A DNA stretch of 12,568 bases, from positions 48,239 through 60,806 of the forward strand of contig DEML01000040.1 in assembly GCA_002359185.1 (NCBI GenBank), given 5' to 3'. Positions 1-9,460 of the stretch are shown here, one piece after another (positions within the stretch are counted from its first letter, which is position 1; each line of letters starts with the position of its first letter). This DNA is from Planctomycetaceae bacterium UBA2671 (GTDB taxonomy: Bacteria > Planctomycetota > Planctomycetia > Planctomycetales > Planctomycetaceae). The notes beneath the pieces were generated by a model. That model did no database searches, was not told the DNA's origin, and was given only the letters and a program-made list of their open reading frames with translations. The position numbers and the translations under genes were made by a program.

Positions 1-35
1 TGGGGGCTTCGCTGCGCTACGACTCCAGCCACCCC
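1..35. repeat. Dispersed GC-rich palindromic repeat, copy 1
   Basis: This stretch begins TGGGGGCTTCGCTGCGCT and ends GACTCCAGCCACCCC. A very similar sequence recurs at 9942-9973, where the central GCGCTA insertion is missing. Both copies can form a short hairpin, because the TGGGG start pairs with the CCCCA or CTCCA near the end. It lies 40 bp downstream of the AsmA-like gene's stop codon and is cut by the window edge, so its left boundary is unknown. No protein-coding role is visible. It is most likely a dispersed intergenic repeat. Confidence 0.6.
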
Positions 36-75
36 GCCATTTTCATCTCTTTGTTCTGGGACGTACCAAAATTAT

Positions 76-3000
76 TTATGGAGCCGGTGGCAACTCAGCA
101 GTCCTTGGTGGTTGCTGGATGCGTGGGGGTGGCATGATTTTTGGGGGGCGGATGTTTCCTGGTGCCTGTTGCAGCATGCGGCCGAAGCCGCGGAGGGTTT
201 CCCGCATTCCATCATTGACGGCAATCCGGGGCACATCGACCGTGCCATCGACTTCCACGGTGAACAATACGGGAAGAACATTTTCCAGACGATTCATCAG
301 CTGGCTCGCCAGATTGATCCCGCCTCGACGTGGCGGACGGTAAACGAAATCAAGGTCGATGGTTCGATCAAAGCGGACATATCCCTGTCCGAACAGGCTC
401 ATCGTGTCACCTAATAGACCGATTTCATCGAAAACAAATTTCTCATCAAGCACGCGAAACTCTGCGTAAGCGTGTCGGAACGCAGTGTCGTCAGCCGGTG
501 CGAAGCGAAGCGACTGGAACATCTGGAATAGCACCGGCACTTCATACAACGCAGCCGGGCTGATGAGTAGTCGCCCGTTTCCGACGGTCGCCCGTGAGGA
601 CACACTGTCTCCGGCCAGGTCGATGTAGCCATTCACTTCACCGCGGATATTCGCCTGACCATAATTACTTTGAATCGCCCACTGTTCCAGATTCGCTCTG
701 CTCAAGGTCGTTCGCAATAAATAGGGCGTGGTTGGTGTTCGCTGGACGAGGAGATCGAGGAAGAGTTCTCCATCGAAAATGCGTCCCGTCACCCGTTCTT
801 CGCGAGAAACCGTCGACCATTCATTACCGGCATCTTCCGAATCAAACATTTTCGGAGAGCCGATGACCATCTTTTTCTCACTCAGCTGGAATGGGCCGTG
901 AATTTCGGTGACATGATATCCCATGACCCAGCAGGAATCGATTGATAGTTTTCCAGTGGGCACAATCGCGACACCATCCCGATTCAGATATCCCTGACAA
1001 CTGATCGTGCCGCTGACATCATTGACGTCAACACCCAGATACAAATCGGTTTGATTCAACACCGCCCGCGAATCCCAGGCAGCCGTGATGGTGCGGCCTG
1101 CATAGTCGCCTTTGAATTCGACTTGTCCGGAAAGGGAAACAGGATCTTTCAACTTCACTGAGACGAGCAAATCTCGCAGATTTTTAGGTATAGCCGCCAT
1201 AAACTCATGGCTCGGCGTCAAATCATCGGCATCAATCTGATCGAATCGTAACTGCCAGAAATCTTTTCGGGGAATGAACGAGCCGGAAGTTTCGATCACA
1301 CATTGATCATGCCGAGCTTTCAGGTTTTCAAAGGCTACCGTATGTTCGCGATTTACCGTGACGGTTCCTTCCAGATCCATCAGCCGCCACGGCATGACCG
1401 TTGGATTGATTTCGCAGTTTTTGAGCTTCATCAAAGGCACATCGACTTCAACCTGTTGCCCGGTCGTCCAGTCAATTTTCAGATTGATATCGAATAAGCC
1501 ACGCGGTCGCAGCAATTCCCAGACCTGTGCACTTTTTTTATCCGATTCTGAAATGGCCAGATAGAGATTGTGATCGAACCGAGCCTGCTCAGCCATCATG
1601 GTCAGTTCGAGTTTCCAGTCGTCATTGCCGACTTCTTTGACGGTTCCATATGCGTGAACCGGGGTTTCACCATGCCTGCCTTTGACTCGAGAAACCTGCC
1701 AGCCATTTTCATCGAAGGCAATATGTCCGGAAAGATCCCGAACCGGCAGCGGGAACGATTTTAATCGCATGGAGCTATCATAGACATCAATTGCCAGACG
1801 AACGATCGGCTTGGGTCCATGAGCCTGACGTCGAAGCACTACGCAATGGACATCGGCGGTTCCTTGAATGCCGATATGCGTCATCACCTCAGATTGTCTG
1901 GGGGAAAGTGCTCGATAGAACTGGTTATCGATCGGAAACTTGTCGGTATGAATATCGATCACGGTTTCATAATCCGTGCCCGGATCGATCAGTGTGCCGG
2001 AAATTTTGACAGGCCGACTTGCAGCCCGGCCATCAAATTCAAGAGCCCAGGTCTCTTTACCTGTTCCATCATCGGTTCGAGTGATTTCTCCAGAAATCTC
2101 GGAGACCGGATACTTGAACATCTCATGGACTGCTGTCCCTTCGCGAACAGTCGCTTTCACCAGATCAAAATCAACGGGTTTATCGATGCCCCGCCGAATG
2201 CGAAACTGACCGCTGAGCAATCCAGCCGGCGTGAGTTCATCATAAACTTTTTTCAAACCAGAAGGGAGAAATTCACGAGTCGCAGGCGTGACCCGATAAT
2301 TGTTCAATGTGAACCCGATTCCCTCATCGACATGCTCGGGCAGAGAATCCAGTCCCCAGCCCCAGGCTCCGGCCAGGCGAGCAGACGTTGTTCCTGATCC
2401 CAGGACGATGTTGTCGATGCGAAGACCCAGCTTATCGACAGCCAGGCTTCCCTTTATCTGATCCAGAGGAACCGGCAAATCCGGATGACTCAACTGACCG
2501 CTGACCAGTTGAGCAAACACGGAAAAATCGGGTTCAGAGTTCGCTTTTTTGCTCGAATGAAATTGCACATCGGTCGTCAGTTCGAGTGAAACCTGTGCAT
2601 CGGCAGGCGTTCCCTCGATGAAGGTCTTATGAGAAGTTGCAGAAACCTGAGCAACCTGAAGGTTCGCCTCCGCATCCCGACTCGACCGAGTCGACTGCAG
2701 TTGAGCGACCATCGATTTTGCATCAGGAGAAATAATCGAGGCCACTTCCAGCAGAGGCTGATCGATCTTCAAATGATTCAACTCCCCGGAAAGATCCCAG
2801 GTTTGGTGCTTGATATCAAACGATCCAAAAAACTGAGACGCCCCCAGAGTTTCTTCTCGCCCCACTCCCGAAAAACGATATTCGTGCATCGAAGCGGGAA
2901 TCAGATCGGTATCAATCGCATCGATTTTCAGGCGGACTGCGCGGGAGAATTGCTCATGCTCGTATTGCAGAATGACGATGGCATCGCGAATTCGCACAAT

Positions 3001-3504
3001 CGGCAAAGCCGCTTCCTTACCCTCGGCTTCAAACAGACCTTCCCAGTTCCAGTGACCATCTCGACTATGAATGAGCGTCAACTCGGGCCGATTCAACTCG
3101 ATCGACTGAATATCGACTTTGCGTTCATTGAGCATCAGGTCCTGATCGACGGTGATTCGAATCCCGGGAACAGAGAAGATCGTTTCGGAATCGGCTCGGG
3201 AGGCGAAGCTCAAATTGGTGAGCAGAATCCGCCCCCGCTGATCGAACTCCGCGGCATCGAATTTCACTTCGGCATTCGGGAACTGATTGAGCATCGCTTT
3301 GCGAATTTCAGCTGTCAGAAACTGATCCCGCTGAGACCAGCCCCAAATCAGCAAGCCTAATCCGATGGCAGAAACAATCGCAGCCGTGAAGACAACTCCA
3401 GCCAATGTTTCCCAGAAAAAGCCAAGCCACGATCGCCCACGCCCTTTCGGGGTGTTTTTCTGCTTTTTTCGTAATGACAAGCCAAATCCCATAATCGAAT
3501 CCAT
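76..3504 (-). CDS. AsmA-like (AsmA/YhdP/TamB-type) membrane-anchored protein
   Basis: The 1142-residue protein has a basic N-terminus (RKKQKNTPKGRGR), one hydrophobic segment at about residues 27-56, and then a very long region rich in short alternating beta-strand-like segments with no enzyme motifs. The last 200 residues before the tail (RATVGNGRLLISPAALYEVP through LFTVEVDGTVDVPRI) resemble the C-terminal domain of AsmA-like proteins such as YhdP. The end is a proline-rich tail (PPKIMPPPRIQQPPR). Members of this family are anchored in the inner membrane, span the periplasm as beta-groove bridges and are linked to phospholipid transport to the outer membrane. That role is inferred here. The first ATG has no good Shine-Dalgarno, and a second in-frame ATG lies four codons in, so the exact start is uncertain. 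The gene stands alone: its upstream neighbour points the other way. Confidence 0.85.
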   Translation of the reverse strand: MDSIMGFGLSLRKKQKNTPKGRGRSWLGFFWETLAGVVFTAAIVSAIGLGLLIWGWSQRDQFLTAEIRKAMLNQFPNAEVKFDAAEFDQRGRILLTNLSFASRADSETIFSVPGIRITVDQDLMLNERKVDIQSIELNRPELTLIHSRDGHWNWEGLFEAEGKEAALPIVRIRDAIVILQYEHEQFSRAVRLKIDAIDTDLIPASMHEYRFSGVGREETLGASQFFGSFDIKHQTWDLSGELNHLKIDQPLLEVASIISPDAKSMVAQLQSTRSSRDAEANLQVAQVSATSHKTFIEGTPADAQVSLELTTDVQFHSSKKANSEPDFSVFAQLVSGQLSHPDLPVPLDQIKGSLAVDKLGLRIDNIVLGSGTTSARLAGAWGWGLDSLPEHVDEGIGFTLNNYRVTPATREFLPSGLKKVYDELTPAGLLSGQFRIRRGIDKPVDFDLVKATVREGTAVHEMFKYPVSEISGEITRTDDGTGKETWALEFDGRAASRPVKISGTLIDPGTDYETVIDIHTDKFPIDNQFYRALSPRQSEVMTHIGIQGTADVHCVVLRRQAHGPKPIVRLAIDVYDSSMRLKSFPLPVRDLSGHIAFDENGWQVSRVKGRHGETPVHAYGTVKEVGNDDWKLELTMMAEQARFDHNLYLAISESDKKSAQVWELLRPRGLFDINLKIDWTTGQQVEVDVPLMKLKNCEINPTVMPWRLMDLEGTVTVNREHTVAFENLKARHDQCVIETSGSFIPRKDFWQLRFDQIDADDLTPSHEFMAAIPKNLRDLLVSVKLKDPVSLSGQVEFKGDYAGRTITAAWDSRAVLNQTDLYLGVDVNDVSGTISCQGYLNRDGVAIVPTGKLSIDSCWVMGYHVTEIHGPFQLSEKKMVIGSPKMFDSEDAGNEWSTVSREERVTGRIFDGELFLDLLVQRTPTTPYLLRTTLSRANLEQWAIQSNYGQANIRGEVNGYIDLAGDSVSSRATVGNGRLLISPAALYEVPVLFQMFQSLRFAPADDTAFRHAYAEFRVLDEKFVFDEIGLLGDTMSLFGQGYVRFDRTIDLDFVYRPPRRGGINLASQLMNRLENVLPVLFTVEVDGTVDVPRIAVNDGMRETLRGFGRMLQQAPGNIRPPKIMPPPRIQQPPRTAELPPAP

Positions 3505-3842
3505 TCGAAGGGTGTAATCTAGCCAACATCCTTATTTATCGACAGAGGAATTTGAGAGAGTGAATGAGAGCAGATTTTCAGTATATCTTACAATTAGTAC
3601 AGAACACGAAGTCAGATCGTAGGACAGGATGTGCCTAACATGTAGAATCATAGACGTCGAATTTTCTTAGTTTGCATATGACATACCACTGATACTTATT
3701 ACTTGGGCATAAGCATGTATTAACCCGAAGCGTTTTCGAGGGGAACCATGATGGATTCTTGTGTGAATCTCGCAGAGTGCCTATTCTTACGGGCGATTCG
3801 CTTTCTGGTATCATAACATCGTGATGAGCACCAAGGGCATCA
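3505..3842. other. AT-rich intergenic region between the AsmA-like gene and the small orphan gene
   Basis: These 338 bp separate two divergent genes and so should hold both promoters, but I could not identify convincing -35/-10 pairs. The region contains one copy of the GAAGCG-type repeat (3720-3745, listed separately). It also has a GCCTAAC heptamer at 3633-3639, which fits the degenerate RYYYAAC of integron attC sites but is expected often by chance. I see no conserved ORF and no RNA gene. Confidence 0.5.
3720..3745 (+). repeat. GAAGCG-type repeat, left copy of an inverted pair
   Basis: The sequence starts TTAACCCGAAGCG and ends CGAGGGGAA. An inverted, slightly better-preserved copy sits at 4391-4416, on the far side of the only gene in this region. 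Outer blocks (TTAACCCGAAGCG and CGAGGG) are shared and a central few bases differ. From memory, related GAAGCGTCAGCGAGGG motifs are common between genes in Planctomycetota, so the pair may be two independent insertions and not the ends of one element. Confidence 0.65.
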
Positions 3843-4292
3843 ATGAAAGAGTACGCAACAATTTACATACCCGATCCATCATTGGTTGGTTCACGCGTTC
3901 TCGACGAAATCGAAACCATAAAGAGCTACTCAGCCATCAGTGACAACGGAAAAGCAACTGGACTTCACCTGACATTCGAATGGGGCTCAATAGAGATATC
4001 ATTCTTGTCTTCACCCGATATCGAGGAACATCTTAAGGGCTTGTCGGGATTTATGAGCCAACACATCACGGACACCGACACACTCGTTTACACACAAGCT
4101 CGCATACTGTGTGTTCGCATGGCTCTTGGCTGCGTCATTGAATACTCAATTGAATATTCAGACGAATTGTTACAAGAAATGGTTAATGAACTTGGGGTTC
4201 TCACCAGAGTTTTCGCTGGCATGCTCTTCTTTCTTGATTATCTCTATGACTTTAACGGCGCACCACTTAGGGGCATTGACCATGATGTGTAG
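3843..4292 (+). CDS. Hypothetical protein, 149 aa, unrecognised
   Basis: I do not recognise this protein. The N-terminal third looks beta-rich (ATIYIP; GLHLTFEWGSIEISFL at about residues 40-55). The second half is mostly helical and hydrophobic (TQARILCVRMALGCVIEY, then LTRVFAGMLFFLDYLYDF near 120-137) but shows no clear signal peptide or obvious membrane span. The amphipathic pattern and intact length suggest a real soluble alpha/beta protein. It starts at an ATG preceded by a weak AAGGG 6 bases upstream. It is the only gene here not flanked by partners on its strand, its base composition looks more AT-rich than its neighbours, and it lies between inverted copies of a repeat. Lateral gain is plausible but not shown. 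Confidence 0.65.
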   Translation: MKEYATIYIPDPSLVGSRVLDEIETIKSYSAISDNGKATGLHLTFEWGSIEISFLSSPDIEEHLKGLSGFMSQHITDTDTLVYTQARILCVRMALGCVIEYSIEYSDELLQEMVNELGVLTRVFAGMLFFLDYLYDFNGAPLRGIDHDV

Positions 4293-4302
4293 AAGGTTCC
4301 TG

Positions 4303-4373
4303 ATTAACCAAACGCTCCAGCCGACAAAACACACTTTGCTGTGCTATAAGCATTTTGCGACTGAGCTTGGCAA
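4303..4373. repeat. Imperfect foldback downstream of the orphan gene
   Basis: About 10 bases after the stop codon, AACCAAACGCTCCAGCCGAC is followed some 35 bases later by GCGACTGAGCTTGGCAA. The two are partly complementary with mismatches and small bulges. The layout recalls the folded arms of integron attC sites, but the conserved GTTRRRY core is not present at the expected end. It might instead be a weak terminator. I report the structure, not a function. Confidence 0.3.
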
Positions 4374-4390
4374 TAAATAGAAAAATGTTG

Positions 4391-4416
4391 TTCCCTCGCT
4401 GACGCTTCGGGTTAAG
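4391..4416 (-). repeat. GAAGCG-type repeat, right copy of an inverted pair
   Basis: The plus strand reads TTCCCTCGCTGACGCTTCGG and then GTTAAG, the reverse complement of a TTAACCCGAAGCGTCAGCG-type repeat. It is the inverted partner of 3720-3745. The two copies enclose about 645 bp holding the 149-codon orphan gene and its downstream foldback. It also lies 30 bp past the stop codon of the convergent glycosyltransferase gene. Confidence 0.65.
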
Positions 4417-4446
4417 ATGTGCAGATTGTGATAAATGTCTTATTAC

Positions 4447-5760
4447 TCAGTCCTCATCCATGTCCATCCGTGTTTCATGTTTGATGAAATGTAAAAAAAT
4501 CGCCTGCCAGCCTACGGCTGTCATCACAATGAGCGGATACTCAGCCGGGAGTCGATATCGCAGTGAACTGACAAACAGGGTGTGCAGAGCCGCGAAATAG
4601 AGGATGGGCAGAATACATAAAATAACCAGCCATAACTGATTGCGAGACACCCAGATCCCCCAACCCGCGCCGATGAACAAAAACAAATTGCTGACGGCTA
4701 ATGTGATCACCAATGCGGGATTTTGAAACTGAGCCGCATTGGGCCAGAGATTCCAGTAACGGATCAGTTTGATCAGACTCAATTCAAAAGCACGCCAGGG
4801 ATTTTCTTTCGCAAATTGAACTGCTCGATCTTTATAGTGTTGATTCACTTCATATTCGCTCAGCCGATCGTTGACGTGTTCCTGCTCGAAAAAAGTCATA
4901 TCGCTATCGCCTGTTGCTCCCGGATGGAGACCATCGTACAGACTGGGGCCCATCCATAAAGTCGTCAATACGAAATGCCCAGTGACATTCTGGTTGCGAA
5001 TTCCCCAGGGGAGTAATGCTCCCACCAGGCAGAGCAGCATCACACCTGAAGAGACTAATCGTTTTGACAGTGTCGATTTTCCCCAGAGCAAAACCACCGG
5101 CACAACCGCAGGGGGCAACAACAACCAGCTGGGACGAATGTAAACGGCAATCGCTGCGATCAATCCGGAAACCGCGCCCCAGCCGAGGACGTTCACCCAG
5201 GAATCTTCCGTTTCGACCCAGCGTGCGAATGCCCAGACATTCCAGATAATGAATGTTGCAAACAGGCATTCGCTCAGGATCGCGACCGAAAATCCCACAT
5301 AGGCCGGCATCAGAGCAATCAGTAAAGCCGCTATGATTCCAGTTGAGTTATTTTTCGCTCGAATCCCGAGCCAATAAGCGGGGAAGACCGCAAAACTGGT
5401 CAGGACGGCTAGGAAAAATCGAGCCGCGTAGAGTGACTCGCCGAAGATCGAAATTGAAACCGCCAGCACTGCCGAGAAACCTGGCATCCGCATGACATAT
5501 CGTAGCGGCTCATACAGTGCAAAGTCTTCTCCAGCGACAATTTTCTGTGCCAGAATCCAGTATCCATCAGCATCTCCCTCGATCAGATAATTCCGATCAG
5601 GAAGACGATCCAAGGTCATATTCAGCACCAACGCCGCCGCCAGGCGTGCGACGACAGCGATCAGAAAAACCAGCCAGATACGGTGACGCAATTCAGTTCG
5701 ACTTCCGTTTCTTGTTTTTAACGGGCTTTTCTTCGCCATCTGCTGGCAACTCTTTGACAT
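4447..5760 (-). CDS. PMT/ArnT-like GT-C membrane glycosyltransferase
   Basis: This polytopic membrane protein of up to 437 residues opens with a transmembrane helix (IWLVFLIAVVARLAAALVL, about 29-47). An acidic loop, EGDADGYW at 61-68, follows, where the aspartates fit the catalytic acidic motif of GT-C enzymes. Next comes a PMT_2-like stretch (MPGFSAVLAVSISIFGESLYAARF), and many further hydrophobic helices continue to the C-terminus. Such enzymes move sugars from polyprenyl-phosphate donors to lipids or proteins on the outer face of the membrane; donor and acceptor are not predictable here. The first ATG lies 66 bp inside the sulfatase gene. A second ATG is at 5739, and a TTG at 5691 immediately follows the sulfatase stop in a TGAATTG arrangement. 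None has a strong Shine-Dalgarno, so the start is open. The overlap implies cotranscription with the sulfatase. Confidence 0.8.
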   Translation of the reverse strand: MSKSCQQMAKKSPLKTRNGSRTELRHRIWLVFLIAVVARLAAALVLNMTLDRLPDRNYLIEGDADGYWILAQKIVAGEDFALYEPLRYVMRMPGFSAVLAVSISIFGESLYAARFFLAVLTSFAVFPAYWLGIRAKNNSTGIIAALLIALMPAYVGFSVAILSECLFATFIIWNVWAFARWVETEDSWVNVLGWGAVSGLIAAIAVYIRPSWLLLPPAVVPVVLLWGKSTLSKRLVSSGVMLLCLVGALLPWGIRNQNVTGHFVLTTLWMGPSLYDGLHPGATGDSDMTFFEQEHVNDRLSEYEVNQHYKDRAVQFAKENPWRAFELSLIKLIRYWNLWPNAAQFQNPALVITLAVSNLFLFIGAGWGIWVSRNQLWLVILCILPILYFAALHTLFVSSLRYRLPAEYPLIVMTAVGWQAIFLHFIKHETRMDMDED

Positions 5761-7111
5761 TCACTTTCGGTAATTCCGCAGCATGTTGCTTGATGACCGC
5801 TGCGAATTTTTCATCACCTGCCAGATTATGCCACTCGTTCGGATCACTGCGATGATCGTACAGTTCTTCAGAGCCATCGGCATAGCGAATATATCGCCAG
5901 TCCGCAGACCGCACCGCATGATTGTTTGGGCCGTGTGTCGTCACACTGTATCTCGTCTCTTCCTGATCGGGATCCGCGAGAAAACTGATCAGCGACTGTC
6001 CTTCCAGTTTTTCCGCTGGCTTCAAACCACAGATGTCAATCAGCGTCGGGTAGATATCAATCAAATTACAGGGGACATTACACGTTTTGCCAGCTTGTTC
6101 CATATTCGGCAGCACAATCGCCAGTGGGACATTCGTCGCATCTTCCCACAGGGCGAATTTCCGCCAGTGTTCTTTCTCGCCCAGATGCCAGCCATGATCG
6201 GTCCAGAAGACGAGAATCGTATTCTCTCGCTGTGGAGATTTTTCGTAAGCATCCAGCACTCGGCCAATCATCTGATCGGTAAACGCAATCGAAGCCAGAT
6301 ATCCCTGCACTCCCTTTTTCCATTCGTCTGCTTTGACGACAGCCGCATGATCTCCCTCCGGTTTCGCCATTTTCAGGCCCGCTTTGGGAACATCATTCAG
6401 ATCATTCTCCAGTGTTTCCGGCAAAACAATCTCTTCGAGCGGATACTTATCAAAGAACTCCTGAGGCACATACCAGGGCAGGTGCGGTCGGTAGATCCCG
6501 CATGCCAGAAAGAAGGGCTGATCCCAGTCTTTGTTTAACTGCTCGATGACATAATCGACAGTTTTGCTGTCCAGCATCTCCTTTGAAGATTGAGGAATCC
6601 CGCCCCAGTCGAAGTGAGATTTGTTCAATCCGTTTACATTGTCAGGAAATTTGAAATCAGGCGGGAAGGTGTGCTTACTTTTTGAAGGAGCATATTCGTT
6701 CCAGGATGGTTCGTGTCCACTGTGGTAGATCTTCCCGGAACCGAGGGCATAGTAGCCATGCTTCTGAAAATGCTGAGGAATGGTCGTCATCACTTCCAGA
6801 GCCGGCTTCCAGGGAGTGCCATTGAAATAGATGCCCGAAGTTGAAGGGCGACGTCCGGTCATCAGCGCGACCCGCGAAGGATTACAGGCCGGAGCGGCAC
6901 AGTGACAGTTCGTAAACAGAACTCCCATCTCCGTCAACCGATCAATATTCGGCGTCTCCGCCTGCGGATGCCCTTTCAATCTTCCAACCCAGTTGTTCAA
7001 ATCATCGACCGCAATAAACAATACACTTGGCGATTTCTCCGCAGCCTGCAGGGACGCTGATGTCCATAAGGACGTGACGATCAGCAGAAACCCGAGCGTA
7101 ATTTTCCACAT
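5693..7111 (-). CDS. Secreted type I sulfatase, iduronate-2-sulfatase-like
   Basis: I place the start at 7111, because AGGAAGG sits 8 bases upstream; the further upstream ATG at 7153 has no ribosome site. The 472-residue product then opens with a Sec signal peptide (MWKITLGFLLIVTSLWTSAS, likely cleavage after LQA at 23). D36-D37 are the first metal ligands. C76-N-P-S-R80 is the type I sulfatase signature, whose Cys is converted to formylglycine. GSGKIYH (125-131), the PH of GIYRPHLPW, and TDHGWHLGEKEHW (304-316) with K318 complete the active site expected of the family. These features match iduronate-2-sulfatase-like enzymes that remove sulfate esters from polysaccharides, probably in the periplasm or outside the cell. 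The true substrate is unknown. The tail is lysine-rich (KPVKNKKRK). A downstream glycosyltransferase gene overlaps it. Confidence 0.93.
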   Translation of the reverse strand: MWKITLGFLLIVTSLWTSASLQAAEKSPSVLFIAVDDLNNWVGRLKGHPQAETPNIDRLTEMGVLFTNCHCAAPACNPSRVALMTGRRPSTSGIYFNGTPWKPALEVMTTIPQHFQKHGYYALGSGKIYHSGHEPSWNEYAPSKSKHTFPPDFKFPDNVNGLNKSHFDWGGIPQSSKEMLDSKTVDYVIEQLNKDWDQPFFLACGIYRPHLPWYVPQEFFDKYPLEEIVLPETLENDLNDVPKAGLKMAKPEGDHAAVVKADEWKKGVQGYLASIAFTDQMIGRVLDAYEKSPQRENTILVFWTDHGWHLGEKEHWRKFALWEDATNVPLAIVLPNMEQAGKTCNVPCNLIDIYPTLIDICGLKPAEKLEGQSLISFLADPDQEETRYSVTTHGPNNHAVRSADWRYIRYADGSEELYDHRSDPNEWHNLAGDEKFAAVIKQHAAELPKVNVKELPADGEEKPVKNKKRKSN

Positions 7112-7233
7112 GTGAGGCACCTTCCTGCTCAAGAAATAGGTAGGATCAATCATTTCATCACTAAATATACAAAGTTTGACAGAGACCCTGCTGAATTGCC
7201 AACCAAAACGATTCGACCAATAAAAATTGAGCC

Positions 7234-7300
7234 GTAGGCCAGGCTGAGCCTGACGAAATCGACGTCATTGCTTAATCATGTCAGGCACAGCCTGACCTAC
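7234..7300. repeat. 67-bp inverted-repeat element (GTCAGGC family)
   Basis: Two 21-bp arms at 7234-7254 and 7280-7300 are inverted copies that differ at two positions, separated by 25 bp. The right arm is itself a perfect hairpin: GTCAGGC, three bases, GCCTGAC. The left arm is a similar but imperfect hairpin. It can therefore fold either as one long stem or as two short ones. It lies between the groEL terminator and the sulfatase promoter region and has no coding capacity. It is probably a REP/MITE-like dispersed element. Confidence 0.75.
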
Positions 7301-7330
7301 CGGTTTTAATGAACTTCAACGGTACCCCAT

Positions 7331-7363
7331 AAAAAAAGACGCCCTCCTGCGAAGGCGTCTTTT
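7331..7363 (-). terminator. Rho-independent terminator of groESL
   Basis: Read on the minus strand, a stem of GACGCC and GGCGTC, extended by short flanking A/T pairs and an inner TC/GA pair, encloses a small loop and is followed by seven T residues. It begins about 35 bases after the groEL stop codon. The plus strand also ends in TTTT after the same stem, so it could work in both directions, though no plus-strand gene reaches it. Confidence 0.9.
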
Positions 7364-7393
7364 CTATTTAAATCAGCTCAAGGCTGTTTCGGC

Positions 7394-9009
<1,616 letters not shown>

Positions 9010-9065
9010 CTATATTCTCCTGATCTCTTTGTAGGAATTAAATGTTTCAATTTTGGGGAGGCGAG

Positions 9066-9085
9066 CCCAGTCAGTAAAGACTGGG
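9066..9085 (-). other. Intercistronic hairpin between groES and groEL
   Basis: A perfect 7-bp inverted repeat, CCCAGTC and GACTGGG with a 6-base loop, lies in the 104-bp gap between the two chaperonin genes. There is no T-run after it, so it is not a typical terminator. It could be a processing or mRNA-stabilising structure, or chance. Confidence 0.45.
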
Positions 9086-9111
9086 GTGCGTTCAATGAAC
9101 ACCAGGCCAAC

Positions 9112-9414
9112 CTAGAAGGTTGCCAAAATGTCGCTTTCGCGGAGGAGCAGGTAGTCTTCGTCTCCGACTTTGATTTCGTCGCCAGCGTATGAGCTGAAGA
9201 TGACTTTATCGCCTTCTTTGACGGTCAGAGGAATCTTTGTACCGTCGCTTTTTACGTGACCATCGCCAATCGCGATCACTTCGCCACGCTGTGGCTTGTT
9301 CTGAGCAGAATCCGGCAAGACGATACCGCCGCTCGTTGTCGTTTCGGCTTCCTGACGTTTTAAAACGACTTTATCGCCTAAGGGAACAATTTTCACTGCC
9401 GTACTCGCTGCCAT
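9112..9414 (-). CDS. groES: 10 kDa co-chaperonin GroES
   Basis: This 100-residue protein has the usual GroES length and order. An N-terminal strand (KIVPLGDKVVLKRQEAE) leads into the mobile loop (TTTSGGIVLP, about 25-34), which contacts GroEL. Then come GEVIAIGDG, the roof region, VKEGDKVIFSSYAGDEIK and the terminal EDYLLLRESDILATF. It caps the GroEL ring during protein folding in the cytosol. The start at ATG 9414 is preferred because AGGAG ends 8 bases upstream; an in-frame TTG further upstream would add 7 residues but would place the Shine-Dalgarno inside the gene. It is the first gene of the operon and lies behind the candidate sigma-54 promoter. Confidence 0.97.
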   Translation of the reverse strand: MAASTAVKIVPLGDKVVLKRQEAETTTSGGIVLPDSAQNKPQRGEVIAIGDGHVKSDGTKIPLTVKEGDKVIFSSYAGDEIKVGDEDYLLLRESDILATF

Positions 9415-9460
9415 GGGACATGCTCCTGATGTCAACTTGAGAAATAGAACTGAATATCAT

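Noticed and set aside
1819..3360. Two long plus-strand frames (192 and 243 codons) opposite the AsmA-like gene
   Set aside because: They lie antisense inside a well-supported gene, and their translations show no family features.
3633..3639. GCCTAAC as an integron attC half-site
   Set aside because: The degenerate RYYYAAC motif is expected many times by chance in 12.5 kb, and no paired GTTRRRY site with a folded stem was found near it.
5783..6538. 251-codon plus-strand frame opposite the sulfatase
   Set aside because: It is antisense to a gene with intact catalytic motifs, and its translation is a shadow of that gene's codon bias.
5712..7153. Longer sulfatase start at 7153
   Set aside because: It has no Shine-Dalgarno and would put 14 extra residues before the signal peptide; the ATG at 7111 has AGGAAGG at good spacing.
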